Assembly: GCA_026993525.1 (NCBI GenBank)
Contig: JALWSS010000094.1
Span: 1-64,000 of the forward strand
Length of the DNA stretch: 64,000 bases
Origin: Saprospiraceae bacterium
GTDB lineage: Bacteria; Bacteroidota; Bacteroidia; Chitinophagales; Saprospiraceae
Reading direction: 5' to 3'
Shown here piece after piece: positions 7,742-17,024 of the stretch (its first letter is position 1; every line of letters starts with the position of its first letter). The notes below the pieces were generated by a model. The model was not told where the DNA came from. It saw only the letters and a program-made list of their open reading frames with translations, and did no database searches. The translations under genes were made by a program, and so were the position numbers.

Positions 7742-10700
7742 TTACAATCCTGTCGGGTCGAATTGACGGGTAATACCGAACCACTTGAGGGTTCTTTCAC
7801 CCAGACCCGGTGCTTCCACATGGATGAGGTACACACCACCTGCCACCGGAATGCCTTTGCTGTTCTTCAGGTCCCATTCAAGGTCAGGTATGATCTGCGC
7901 ACTCGGAATGGCGTTGCCGAAGGGCTGGCCGGGCTGTTCATCGCGGTTGTATTGGCGAATGAACTTACCATCCAGTGAATAGATGATAACGGTACATTTT
8001 GCCGGCAGGTTGGTAATTTTCACTTTGGTGTTCAGACGGCTGCTCTCGTAATCGCTGTAAGCATAGTACGGGTTCGGAACCACGTTGATGGCCTGCAGCG
8101 CTTCGTTGATTCCCACCGCATCCAGTGGAGTGGCCTGTTTGCCTTCTATCTTGAAGCGATAGGTTGGATAACCGTTGTAATCACCGGTTCCGGTTTCAAC
8201 CGTATAGGGGTTGTCCACGCGGAGTTTGAGCGTCACTTCGTTCGGGATGAGCCCGGTTGAGCCACTGCCAAGTTCCTGCATGCGCGAGCCGGTCTGCAAC
8301 ATGGGCAAGCCGGCCCAGGTGATCTGCTTCATGGCGTTGATCTTCTTCAGCTCCAACGAAGAGCCGATGTTCGGATCGAGGCGGGTGCGGAGGTAGGCGC
8401 AACTGTCGTATTCCGTGCTGGTCACATAAACGAAGTGCTGACCGCCTGCATAGTACAGCATCGGTGTGAAGATCGTAGCAGCTTCAAAGAGCACCTGGCT
8501 GTTCGGGTTGAAGAGCATGTCACGGCCATTGGGCTTGCCGTCAACATAGCCGTTCTCAAAGCCGTTTTCAGCGTCGTAAACGGAGTTTTCGCCGAAGAAG
8601 ATGTTGAGGCGTTTTCCGGTTTCCACGTCAATGGCATAGCCGGGGAACCAGCCCATGCCCACGCCGTCGCCGTCAGGGTCGGGCAGGCCGTCGCCATCGT
8701 TGTCGTTTTTACCGACGGAAGGCGAGTTTCTGACATCCCAATGAGCGGCGTCACCGCCGGTGGTTACCGGTGTTCCGTCTTCCCGGAAAGCGAAGTTGAC
8801 ATAGTCCCTGTTGGCCATTTCCACAACCACACAACGACTCCACAGGCTCTTGTCCGGTGTAATGACGATGTCAACGTTGTTGAGCTTCTGCAACAGGTTT
8901 TCGTCTTTCTGGAAGTTGCAGTTCTTGCGCCAGGCCGGTGTGATGTAGAACGGATAGGTGTTCGGATCCCTCTCCTGGCATTCGGCCAGTTGATAGGGGA
9001 TGAAATATCCGTTGCCAATACGGGCCAGATCAATGTGCGGATCGGTGTCATCCACATAGTCAAAGGCGAACAAGGTAGGTGGTATGCTCGGAATGTTGAA
9101 TCCGTCCTGAATACCGGAGAACCAGAAATCTGCATCCGGGTTGCCATACTCGATGTCATAGCCAATTGCACCGTCGTTCGGGCTCGACAAAGTGCCGACA
9201 TCCGGTGTCTGGCCTATGGTTACCGTGAAGCCATATTCGCCGAGGATTTGCTCATTGAGGGACTCGATGGAGCGCTCGGAAGTGATGGTATTGCCGGTGG
9301 CAAGCTCGGTCAGTTGCCAGTAAGTGGGATCGTCCAGTTTGTCGTTGCCCATGTCATCGTCAACGAAAGTCAGTTCAAACTCACCGTCAACGACTTCCAG
9401 TGGGTTGTAGATTCTGACATCTATCGGACCACGTCCCTCTTTGTAAACTATGGTTCCATCAAAGGAACCGTCCAGTATTTTGGCTTTGGTCTCGTCAGAA
9501 ATATCAATGAAGTTTCCTCCGACTCCAATTCCGTCTATCCGTGTCACAACCGGGCCGTCGCCATATTTTGCGTTCAGATCACGGTCAACGATGGGACGTG
9601 GAATTGGCGCATAGGTGCGAATGTTCTTACGACCGGTGAGGAATGGCTTCTTCTGCCCAACAAAGGTGAGCGGATCAAACGGCTCGTAATCGTTGTGGGC
9701 GTAAGCCAATGCAGAGAAATAGTACCGGCGGTGGTTGATCAGCTTGCGGTCGCCGGTGGCAAACTGGTCTTCGTTGATCACAAAAGTGTGACGAATGCCT
9801 TCATCCACACCCTCTACCTGCACCTCCGGATAAAAGATAAATTCAGGTGCATTCGGGTCAAGCTCTGCGTTCGGATTGGCAACCGGCAGCCAGTTGTAAA
9901 TGGATCCGATACCGTTTTTTACATCCACCTGGTACACCAGGCGGGCCTTGTCTGGGTCATTGAAGTCGGCAGGGCCAACATTCGGTCCGGCCAGTTGGTA
10001 CAAGAGGTAACCTTCAAAGTTGTAGGTGGTATCGAGCTCCTGACCAGGTACCGGCGATGGAATCTCCAGACCGAGCTCTTCGTACTCCTCGTTGTAGTTG
10101 TTGGAAGTGGGACGATTGGTCAAAACTGCGATGATCTCCTGATCGAGTTCGATCCAGTCAACATCCGGGGCATCGGGGCCATCGGTGATGTCGAAGCAGT
10201 TGTCGAAGAGGGCCTGAGCCAGGTCATCGGCAAATTGGAGACGGCTGATGTCAGGGCATGGATAGTCGAGGTTGGGAACCCATACGGCACCGATGATCAG
10301 CTCGTTGACTGCACCAGGCTGCAGGGTGAAAGGACCCGAAGCCTGTACCGTACGGCGGTCGTATTCAGGCAGGCCCTGGGGAAACTCAGCACCAGGATTG
10401 CACATGGACCACCCCGTTGGATCGTTGGGATCGTCAACGAAGGCGTAATCAATGAATTGGGTACTCGAAGGATCGTAACCATCACCTCCAAAGGTGAAGG
10501 GTGTGCCATCTCTCCAGCGTCCCGACAGGTAGTTGTAGAACTGAACATCCGTTGAGGGGTCAGTGGTACCGGGCGGTGGTGGTGGGTTGCCAAAGCTCGG
10601 GTTGTTGAAATAGGTGAAAGAAGACATTCCAAGCTCATGGAGGAACTCATCACGAGGGCCCCTGAAATAGTCAATACCGATGATGGGAATGTCGGTTCCG

Positions 10701-11770
10701 TAAGTGGGCACTCCATCGCAAGTGATGCCCGGTTGTCCGTCTTCGGCATCGGCGTTGTAGGTGTATGCCAGGCTACGGTCAATGTCGCAACCGATGTAGT
10801 CATCGAGGTAACAACCCAGGTCAGCATCCACCCACATGGCGAAGTAAGTAGAGTCAATGTCTTCAACGGCCCGGTTGATCAGCTTGTACCGCTGGAAGGT
10901 CATGTCGTTGAGTTGGTCGTTGGTGGCATAGGCAAATGACTGTACCTGCACCTCCATCCTGATGGGGATACCGTTGGTCTCACCGTGGATGGCTCCTCCT
11001 CCCTCATCGTTGTAAATCCAGAAGATCATTTCATCGGGAAACTGTGGGAGGAGCTCCTCGCAACCCCGTATTTCGATTCTCGGAAAGTCCCCTTTGAGGG
11101 GGTCGTAGGTTCCATCCAAGTCGTTGTCCCAGAAACCGGCCAAACCCTGATCAGTGTCCGGAAGGTCAAACTGGTGCACGCTGAAGAAATACGGGTTCCG
11201 TTTACCGGGCCATCCTTTTACGCCCAGGGGGATCATGTCTTCCGTATAAGTGATCAGCCCGGCTTTCGCTTCTTCAAACAAACGCTGGTGTTCCTCAATT
11301 TCAGAACCCTGGACTTCAAAGAACTGGTCCCATTTGTCGCAGACTTCTTTTGAGGTGGTACCCTCATCAGGGTTGAGCGGCCCGGGCCAGAAATCACTTC
11401 GGTTGGAAGAGTTCCCGTAGGTCTGACAGGCTACCTTGAGGTTGTCACCCACGTCGAGGCCACCCAGCCAGACGGCCCCTGCGAAGATGGAGGAGACTTC
11501 CGTCTGTCCGGGCTCAACGGCAGGGACGACGTATTTGCCATCTCCCCGGTCCCACCAGACGTCACCGCCGGTGGTCAGGCGGGCACGTACGTTGTTGACA
11601 TTCTGGTCAACTTGTGCCTTGGCGGTAGTACAAGCTTCACGGTACTGCAATTGAGCATCGTTGGGCCTGGCCGGCTTTTCTTTGGGGTTGTAATAAGCCT
11701 GTGCCGAAAAAGCGAACAGGCAGCACCCCAATACCAGCATGGTTATTCGCTGTAAAAATTGATTGCGCAT
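7742..11770 (-). CDS. Giant secreted protein with type IX-like C-terminal domain
   Basis: 1342 aa with an N-terminal signal peptide (MLVLGCCLFAFSAQA). The body is rich in Asp, Gly, Pro and aromatics with many loop-like stretches and no recognised catalytic motif. Calcium-binding-like acidic stretches occur, for example DNDGDGLPDPDGDGVGMGW. The last 120 residues (INVVPNPYYAYSDYES to the C-terminus, with VKITNLPAKCTVIIYSLDGK and GVYLIHVEAPG) resemble the Ig-like C-terminal domain used for type IX sorting. It sits between the TonB receptor and the PorV-like gene, 73 and 70 bp away, so one transcript is likely. The molecular role is unknown. Confidence 0.75.
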   Translation of the reverse strand: MRNQFLQRITMLVLGCCLFAFSAQAYYNPKEKPARPNDAQLQYREACTTAKAQVDQNVNNVRARLTTGGDVWWDRGDGKYVVPAVEPGQTEVSSIFAGAVWLGGLDVGDNLKVACQTYGNSSNRSDFWPGPLNPDEGTTSKEVCDKWDQFFEVQGSEIEEHQRLFEEAKAGLITYTEDMIPLGVKGWPGKRNPYFFSVHQFDLPDTDQGLAGFWDNDLDGTYDPLKGDFPRIEIRGCEELLPQFPDEMIFWIYNDEGGGAIHGETNGIPIRMEVQVQSFAYATNDQLNDMTFQRYKLINRAVEDIDSTYFAMWVDADLGCYLDDYIGCDIDRSLAYTYNADAEDGQPGITCDGVPTYGTDIPIIGIDYFRGPRDEFLHELGMSSFTYFNNPSFGNPPPPPGTTDPSTDVQFYNYLSGRWRDGTPFTFGGDGYDPSSTQFIDYAFVDDPNDPTGWSMCNPGAEFPQGLPEYDRRTVQASGPFTLQPGAVNELIIGAVWVPNLDYPCPDISRLQFADDLAQALFDNCFDITDGPDAPDVDWIELDQEIIAVLTNRPTSNNYNEEYEELGLEIPSPVPGQELDTTYNFEGYLLYQLAGPNVGPADFNDPDKARLVYQVDVKNGIGSIYNWLPVANPNAELDPNAPEFIFYPEVQVEGVDEGIRHTFVINEDQFATGDRKLINHRRYYFSALAYAHNDYEPFDPLTFVGQKKPFLTGRKNIRTYAPIPRPIVDRDLNAKYGDGPVVTRIDGIGVGGNFIDISDETKAKILDGSFDGTIVYKEGRGPIDVRIYNPLEVVDGEFELTFVDDDMGNDKLDDPTYWQLTELATGNTITSERSIESLNEQILGEYGFTVTIGQTPDVGTLSSPNDGAIGYDIEYGNPDADFWFSGIQDGFNIPSIPPTLFAFDYVDDTDPHIDLARIGNGYFIPYQLAECQERDPNTYPFYITPAWRKNCNFQKDENLLQKLNNVDIVITPDKSLWSRCVVVEMANRDYVNFAFREDGTPVTTGGDAAHWDVRNSPSVGKNDNDGDGLPDPDGDGVGMGWFPGYAIDVETGKRLNIFFGENSVYDAENGFENGYVDGKPNGRDMLFNPNSQVLFEAATIFTPMLYYAGGQHFVYVTSTEYDSCAYLRTRLDPNIGSSLELKKINAMKQITWAGLPMLQTGSRMQELGSGSTGLIPNEVTLKLRVDNPYTVETGTGDYNGYPTYRFKIEGKQATPLDAVGINEALQAINVVPNPYYAYSDYESSRLNTKVKITNLPAKCTVIIYSLDGKFIRQYNRDEQPGQPFGNAIPSAQIIPDLEWDLKNSKGIPVAGGVYLIHVEAPGLGERTLKWFGITRQFDPTGL

Positions 11771-11843
11771 GGTTGAATATTTTTTGAACTAAAAAAACTA
11801 CCGGGCGAGCGCCATTTGACGCTCACCGGCAATTTGGTTTTTA

Positions 11844-14800
11844 TCAGAAGTTGACAGAAGCGCCGAAGAAAATCCTCCTCGGCAGGCTGTAATTGTTCGG
11901 GTTGAGCAATCTCCACTGGTAAGATGCCAGGAAAGCGTCAAGGCTCTGACCCTGGTTGATACCACCCTCCAGGAAGGCCTGTCCTCTTGATGAACTGAGG
12001 AACCCATCGTCATCCGGTGCACCGGTGAAGCGGTAAACACCAACGATATTGCGACGATCAAACAGGTTGGATACCCGAAGGTACACATTCATGCTGAGTG
12101 GACGTTTGGACTCCGGACCTGACAGGTCGAAGTTTTTGTCAATCTGAGCATTGACCACAAAGGTCCAGGGCAGGCGGGAACTGTTGATGGTTCCGGCAAT
12201 GCCCTGCGAGCCCAACTGCGCAGGTTCCACGGCTTTGGTGTAAGGACGCCCGCTCACCGCACGGCCCGTGATATTCAAACCGGCATTGGCGAAAATATCC
12301 AGGCCACCGATGCGAGGGCCGTTGTATTTCTTGCCGGAGCCATAGCGGAAATCGAAAATACCTGTAAGAATGTGGCGCTCGTCGTAGCTGAGCGGGAAGA
12401 GTACCCGCTGGATGCTGCGTGAACCGAGCCCCCGGGAGGAGTTGGCATCGGAACCGGTACCATCTGCAAATTGCAGGGTGTAGTTCAGGTTTAGCGAAAC
12501 ATTGCCGGTACGGCGAAGGTCATAGGCAACTGAGAAGCCTTTCACCGTGGCAAAGTCGAGGTTGTCATAGGTTTCGTAAATGTTGACCGGAGCAGGAACA
12601 AACTGGATGAACCGGCTCTGGATCATGTCGCGCAGCTCTTTGTAATAGGCAGAAAGCTTGAGGGCTGAAGAGTTGCTGAGCTTTTGCTGGAAACCAACCT
12701 CGTAGTCCACCGTGCGCTCAGGCTTCAGTGCAGCGTTGTTCCGCAACCCACTTCCGTTCGTCTCCCAATAGAAGTAGGTTAAGGGGCTTACGAAAGTGTT
12801 GGAAGGCGGACGCTGCACGAGGATGTCGTAGTGGGCAAAGAAGTTGGCCTCATCAGAAATCGGGAAAGAGAAAGCCAGACGAGGCATCCAGTTGATCTGG
12901 GGTTCGTAGTCTTTGAAGGAGATATCCGTCTGGAAATTCTCGTTGGTGATGTCGCGCTTGGTTTCGTCATCTTCGGAATAACGCGGGAAAACAATTCCAC
13001 CGCCGAATATTTCAGAACCGTCGTTGGCAGGCGCTCCGTTGGGATGGTACCAGGTGTCGCCCTCGCGGTAAGCCTGTACGGTTTCTCCTCCTTCGCTGGT
13101 GACGTACACTTTGAAATTATCCCCAATGTTGCCGGGGCGCTCAACGCCGAAGCGATCGCTGAAATCCTTTGCAGTCATGATGTCGTACAGGGAGTACGGA
13201 TCGCGCAGCACCTTGGTATTGGCATCGAAACGATCCACCCTGACGCCGAGCCGGAAGATGATGTCCTTGAAGGTGAACTTGTCCTGAATGAATGCCGACT
13301 GGTAATTGGGCCGGAAGGCAGCCACGGGGAAATCACGGATTCCGTTGGCGTCTTTGTGCGTAAAGAAATCGTCGAAGGTAACTCCTGTGAGCTCGTTTCC
13401 GAGGTAATCATATCCATAATAACTGACCATTCCGAGGTCATTCAATTCACGGGCGGAGAACATGTCCAGGCTGAGATCGTTGGGGTTCATCCCGTCAATA
13501 TTGATGTATTGATTCAAGGGAATGCCAAACTTCTCACGCACCCTTTTGAAGAAAAGGTTGTCGTTGCTGGTGGTTACGATGTTGGGAGCGAAAATGGGCA
13601 CCTGTATGTCAGTGGTGTCAGATTCGCCAGTGAAAGTGTTTACCGTGATGTATTGACCATCAATGGTATAAAGTACCTGGGTAGAGTCAAGGCCCTGACC
13701 TTCGATGTGCTCATTGGCGTGCAGGCGGGCCACTGTCCAAAGCCCCACAGGAGCAACATTGTAGCTGCGACTGATGCGCTCTTCGTACATGAAACCCATC
13801 TGGACATTGTGGCGTGCGCCTCCTGAGCCACCGGGTACCAGCTCAAATGAAGTGTTGGCATTGAAGGTGATCCGCTCGCCAATTCCTTTGTTAAAGGAGT
13901 TGTAAACCGCACCTACATTGGTGTGCAGCCCCCAGACACTGGAGAGGTTGCTGGGCACGAATCCGTTGCGAAGCTCAAAATCATTGAAGTTATCTGCATC
14001 GTCGGCGTTGTGGATGTAACGGGTCAACACCGGATTGGCAGAACCGGGTGTGTATCCATTGAAAGTACGGGTGTAGTCCACCTGTGCAGGATAGATTGCT
14101 ACAGTATCCGGTGCAATTGGTTCCACAATGACGTCAATGGATGGTTCCCAGGTGAGGTCAAAGTTTCCGATGTAGCCGTAGTCGAAAAGGCGGTTGTCAT
14201 GACGGGGGTCTGCGGTGTTGCTGTTTGACTTTTCGTATCCGAATTGCAGGATGTAAGCTGCATTCTGGATCAGGGCACCTTTGGTACGCTCAGCTTCATC
14301 GGTTGCGGTGGCCATGGTGGTTCCCAGGCGATGGCGCAGGCGGAGGTTCAGGCGGTAACCGTCAGATTTTGCGGTTGGATTGTTGTGGCTGTTGAACACC
14401 CTCCATCCGCCGGGGGTAAATTGGTTCTCACGGTTGAAGTAAGCACCGGAAAGGGTCAGGTCCACATTCCTGGAGACGTTGGCGTCAAACTTACCAACGA
14501 TGTCGTAATTCACTCTTTGTTCGTAAGGACGGGCATCCAGGGCATTCACACCGGAGTTGTCCACCCACTCGGCCGAGGGGAAAGGCGTACCGCCCAACAG
14601 GCGTACGGGGTTGGCTTCCAACTCAGCCAGCACGTCATCTTTTACACGGTAAACCGGAATGGCAGGCGGGTCGTCGTCCTGGTTGGACTGAAACTGTCCG
14701 GCCAGGCGGAAACCGAGAACGGTTTCACCCTTGCGCTTCCAGATAGGGCCGGAAACGTTGACGGCGGCAAGGTTGTGTCCGAAAGCATCCAGGAATTCGG

Positions 14801-15503
14801 AAGTTTCAAATTCGGCACCACCGCCATAGCGCTCGGAAGGGCCTTTGGTGGTGATGGAGATGATACCACCGGTCACGTCACCATAGCGGGCCTCTACCCC
14901 ACCGGTGATGACCTGCAACTGTTCGATCTCCGATTTGGGAATGGCCGCCCGGTTCACCCGCACACCATCAATGTAGTAGTTGGTGGCATTGGAGCGGGAA
15001 CCCCGGATGGAGATGGCCCCACCTTCGTCGCTGGTGGAGACACCTGCTGCCAGTGATGCCAGGGCGTTGACGCTCCTGGTCGGGATTTTTGCTATTTCTT
15101 CGCTGGTCAGGGTTTGGCCTTGCGTGGTGTTGTCCTGCTCGATGAGTGGTTTCTTCCAGGTCACGGTTATTACGTCAATGGTAATACCTGCTGAAAGCTG
15201 GGCATTGAGGACATTGGCCTTGCCTTCCAGAACGGCTACTCCCTCAATTCGTTGGGTTTGGTAGCCAGTATAGGAGAACTCTACGTCGTAGGTTCCCGGG
15301 TCAAGTTCGGTGATACTGTAATAACCGTCAAAGTCCGTTTCGCCTCCGGTTATGAGCACCCCGTTTTTGTAAAGTGCCACTGTTCCGAAAAGAATCGGTT
15401 GACCGTTGTCAGCATCCGTCACCTGCCCCTTCAATGAGGTTTGGGCATGCAGCACCAGACCCGCCAGAAGGAAGACCAGGGTGAGAAGTAAATGACGTGC
15501 CAT
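11844..15503 (-). CDS. TonB-dependent outer-membrane receptor with carboxypeptidase-like N-terminal domain
   Basis: 1219 aa. The signal peptide MARHLLLTLVFLLAGLVLHA is followed by a carboxypeptidase-regulatory-like beta-sandwich (residues about 22-105, SLKGQVTDADNGQPILFGTV), a plug domain (ALASLAAGVSTSDEGGAISI, then GVEARYGDVTGGIISI) and a large barrel ending in FGASVNF with a terminal Phe. It lacks the SusC signature and has no SusD partner. It heads an operon with the giant secreted protein and the PorV-like protein, so a role in surface display or type IX-linked assembly is as plausible as nutrient uptake. The ATG at 15503 was chosen for its signal peptide. Confidence 0.88.
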   Translation of the reverse strand: MARHLLLTLVFLLAGLVLHAQTSLKGQVTDADNGQPILFGTVALYKNGVLITGGETDFDGYYSITELDPGTYDVEFSYTGYQTQRIEGVAVLEGKANVLNAQLSAGITIDVITVTWKKPLIEQDNTTQGQTLTSEEIAKIPTRSVNALASLAAGVSTSDEGGAISIRGSRSNATNYYIDGVRVNRAAIPKSEIEQLQVITGGVEARYGDVTGGIISITTKGPSERYGGGAEFETSEFLDAFGHNLAAVNVSGPIWKRKGETVLGFRLAGQFQSNQDDDPPAIPVYRVKDDVLAELEANPVRLLGGTPFPSAEWVDNSGVNALDARPYEQRVNYDIVGKFDANVSRNVDLTLSGAYFNRENQFTPGGWRVFNSHNNPTAKSDGYRLNLRLRHRLGTTMATATDEAERTKGALIQNAAYILQFGYEKSNSNTADPRHDNRLFDYGYIGNFDLTWEPSIDVIVEPIAPDTVAIYPAQVDYTRTFNGYTPGSANPVLTRYIHNADDADNFNDFELRNGFVPSNLSSVWGLHTNVGAVYNSFNKGIGERITFNANTSFELVPGGSGGARHNVQMGFMYEERISRSYNVAPVGLWTVARLHANEHIEGQGLDSTQVLYTIDGQYITVNTFTGESDTTDIQVPIFAPNIVTTSNDNLFFKRVREKFGIPLNQYINIDGMNPNDLSLDMFSARELNDLGMVSYYGYDYLGNELTGVTFDDFFTHKDANGIRDFPVAAFRPNYQSAFIQDKFTFKDIIFRLGVRVDRFDANTKVLRDPYSLYDIMTAKDFSDRFGVERPGNIGDNFKVYVTSEGGETVQAYREGDTWYHPNGAPANDGSEIFGGGIVFPRYSEDDETKRDITNENFQTDISFKDYEPQINWMPRLAFSFPISDEANFFAHYDILVQRPPSNTFVSPLTYFYWETNGSGLRNNAALKPERTVDYEVGFQQKLSNSSALKLSAYYKELRDMIQSRFIQFVPAPVNIYETYDNLDFATVKGFSVAYDLRRTGNVSLNLNYTLQFADGTGSDANSSRGLGSRSIQRVLFPLSYDERHILTGIFDFRYGSGKKYNGPRIGGLDIFANAGLNITGRAVSGRPYTKAVEPAQLGSQGIAGTINSSRLPWTFVVNAQIDKNFDLSGPESKRPLSMNVYLRVSNLFDRRNIVGVYRFTGAPDDDGFLSSSRGQAFLEGGINQGQSLDAFLASYQWRLLNPNNYSLPRRIFFGASVNF

Positions 15504-15683
15504 AAAGTTGAATTTTATTTGCGTTAAGTGATTATTCAATACTGTGGAAACAGCTTTTGAGAGGATGGCGCGCAAGTATAGTGAAAAGCCATTGCCTCTC
15601 AAAGCCCTTCGCTGTCGCAATGAACTTTGGTCATTCAGCTACCATGATTTGGCCGTTTGGGAGACTTTGGGATTGTCAGTGTG

Positions 15684-15691
15684 CAAATGTA
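15684..15691 (-). promoter_or_regulatory. TAnnTTTG -7 box upstream of the TonB operon
   Basis: Minus-strand TACATTTG matches the Bacteroidota -7 consensus, about 180 nt before the receptor ATG. It would give a long 5' untranslated leader. Confidence 0.4.
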
Positions 15692-16093
15692 GGTGCAAGC
15701 CCGGGGCTTTTCTTTCCAAACTCCTGTAAAAGTCAGATTCTTGACCTCCGTTTTGCCAATGCAAGACTTGGATGCTTTGCGCCGAAGGCGCTAATGTAGC
15801 TAAATCCTCAGGCCGGCTACAGAATGGCAATTAAAAAACATTCACAGGCGGGGCAAAGCGTAAACTCCCTGAAAGATTAGAAAGCGGCCTCTGCCCGGAC
15901 AACAGGCAAAAGCAACGATAAAAAAAGGGGAGTGTATCTGCCACTGTTTTGGCAGCACATCCAATTACCGGTGGACATTTGTCACGGTTTTTGCCGAAGG
16001 CTAAGAACCATCCCCCAATTTTTACAGGACATCATTGTCCATCCCATCCCCCACCCAACCCAATCCGAATTACTTTCAACAAGACCGAACCGC

Positions 16094-16171
16094 ATGGACA
16101 ACAATTGGCCAACGTCAATGAAAGCTTGTCATGCCAAAAGATACTTTACTCCTATTTCCGTGTTTAATTAA
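16094..16171 (+). CDS. Possible 25-aa small protein ahead of a terminator
   Basis: ATG to TAA, 25 codons, beginning MDNNWPTSMK and ending YFTPISVFN. It stops 8 nt before a strong intrinsic terminator that has no other plus-strand gene upstream, so something is transcribed here. It could be a real small protein, a leader, or chance coding inside a small RNA. I do not recognise the peptide. Confidence 0.3.
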   Translation: MDNNWPTSMKACHAKRYFTPISVFN

Positions 16172-16179
16172 CCAAACTG

Positions 16180-16213
16180 AAAAGCCTGCCTTCTTCGTGA
16201 AGTGCAGGCTTTT
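16180..16213 (+). terminator. Strong intrinsic terminator
   Basis: Stem AAAAGCCTGC (16180-16189) with GCAGGCTTTT (16204-16213), extended inside by CTTC/GAAG. The T-run TTTT is on the plus strand. Confidence 0.75.
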
Positions 16214-16240
16214 GTATTGGGGAGAGGTTGAGAGGGGTTG

Positions 16241-16517
16241 AGAGGAGTTTCCACATCAGGTTGCAACTTTCAGTTGCGACCTGAATTCAACATCCGGCAT
16301 TCTTCCTCTCACAGTGCCCACAGAGAACACGGTGAAAAAAAACTCTGTGGACTCAGTGGTCTCCGTGTGAGGCGATAAAAGTTTAGAGGAGTTTCCACAT
16401 CAGGTTGCAACTTTCAGTTGCGGCCTGAATTCAACATCCGGCATTCTTCCTCTCACAGTGCCCACAGAGAACACGGTGAAAAAAAACTCTGTGGACTCAG
16501 TGGTCTCCGTGTGAGGC
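16241..16517. repeat. 133-bp direct repeat, two copies
   Basis: Copies at 16241-16373 and 16385-16517 differ at one clear position (GCGACC versus GCGGCC) and are separated by 11 bp. Each contains an inverted-repeat core (CTGTGGACTC.., CCACAGAGAA..). GAGAGGGGTTGA-type repeats precede the first copy. No ORF is supported inside. Confidence 0.85.
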
Positions 16518-16726
16518 AATGGCGAGTCAAGCCCGGGAGGTTGAGAGGGAGGGAGCAGAAAAATGGCTTTTTTCAGGGGTGTCAAAAAGATTTTCGAAAA
16601 AAGTTCCTGTTTTCCGCAACCGGTTTGAGTTAGCCCCTGTCTATGGGGTGGTCCGTGAGAGGATCCGGCGATTATTGTTAAAGAAAATCACCACAAGAAT
16701 AGGGGTGCCGGCAAGCTGTTTCCATC

Positions 16727-16734
16727 TATATTTG
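16727..16734 (+). promoter_or_regulatory. TAnnTTTG -7 box
   Basis: TATATTTG, 51 nt before the ATG of the small membrane protein gene at 16785. Confidence 0.45.
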
Positions 16735-16784
16735 CAAAGTCAACACCCCAGCATCAAGATGTGGTGACCAAAACGAATCTACCT

Positions 16785-17006
16785 ATGAAACCCAAATCAT
16801 TCCGCAATTACATCTGGGCCACGCTGGTGATACTCAGTCTTGCCAGTTACGGATACCTGCTTTCAAAAGATGTAGCTGACTACGCCACTGAAGACCAGGC
16901 CAGTGTATCAGTGGATGAGAATGAGGAAGAAGCCAGGGTTTACCTTCCGGACATAGCATTGCTGAAAAAGCTCTACGACCTGGCCGAAGGATTTCTCAAC
17001 CGCTGA
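16785..17006 (+). CDS. Small single-pass membrane protein
   Basis: 73 aa. Basic N-terminus (MKPKSFRNYIW), one membrane helix (residues about 10-28, ATLVILSLASYGYLL), an acidic linker (VDENEEEA) and an amphipathic C-terminal helix (LPDIALLKKLYDLAEGFL). The ATG at 16785 is preferred over a GTG at 16761. Codon use is host-like and a -7 box lies upstream, so it is probably real. Function unknown. It converges with the MBL-fold gene, 18 bp away. Confidence 0.65.
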   Translation: MKPKSFRNYIWATLVILSLASYGYLLSKDVADYATEDQASVSVDENEEEARVYLPDIALLKKLYDLAEGFLNR

Positions 17007-17024
17007 TCACAGCTCCGGCCCCGA

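Larger units (their letters stand above)
15504..16240. other. Leader and intergenic region with small terminated transcript candidate
   Basis: No standard gene is supported. The left part is the long 5' leader of the TonB operon. The right part holds a possible plus-strand small transcript: a TTTG (15948-15951) and GACATTTG (15974-15981) promoter-like pair, a 25-codon ORF (16094-16171) and a strong terminator (16180-16213). These are listed separately. Confidence 0.5.

Noticed and set aside
8435-10555. 706-aa open frame opposite the giant secreted protein
   Set aside because: It lies entirely antisense to a clear coding gene with signal peptide and sorting domain; its composition is that of a codon-bias shadow and no motif is recognisable.
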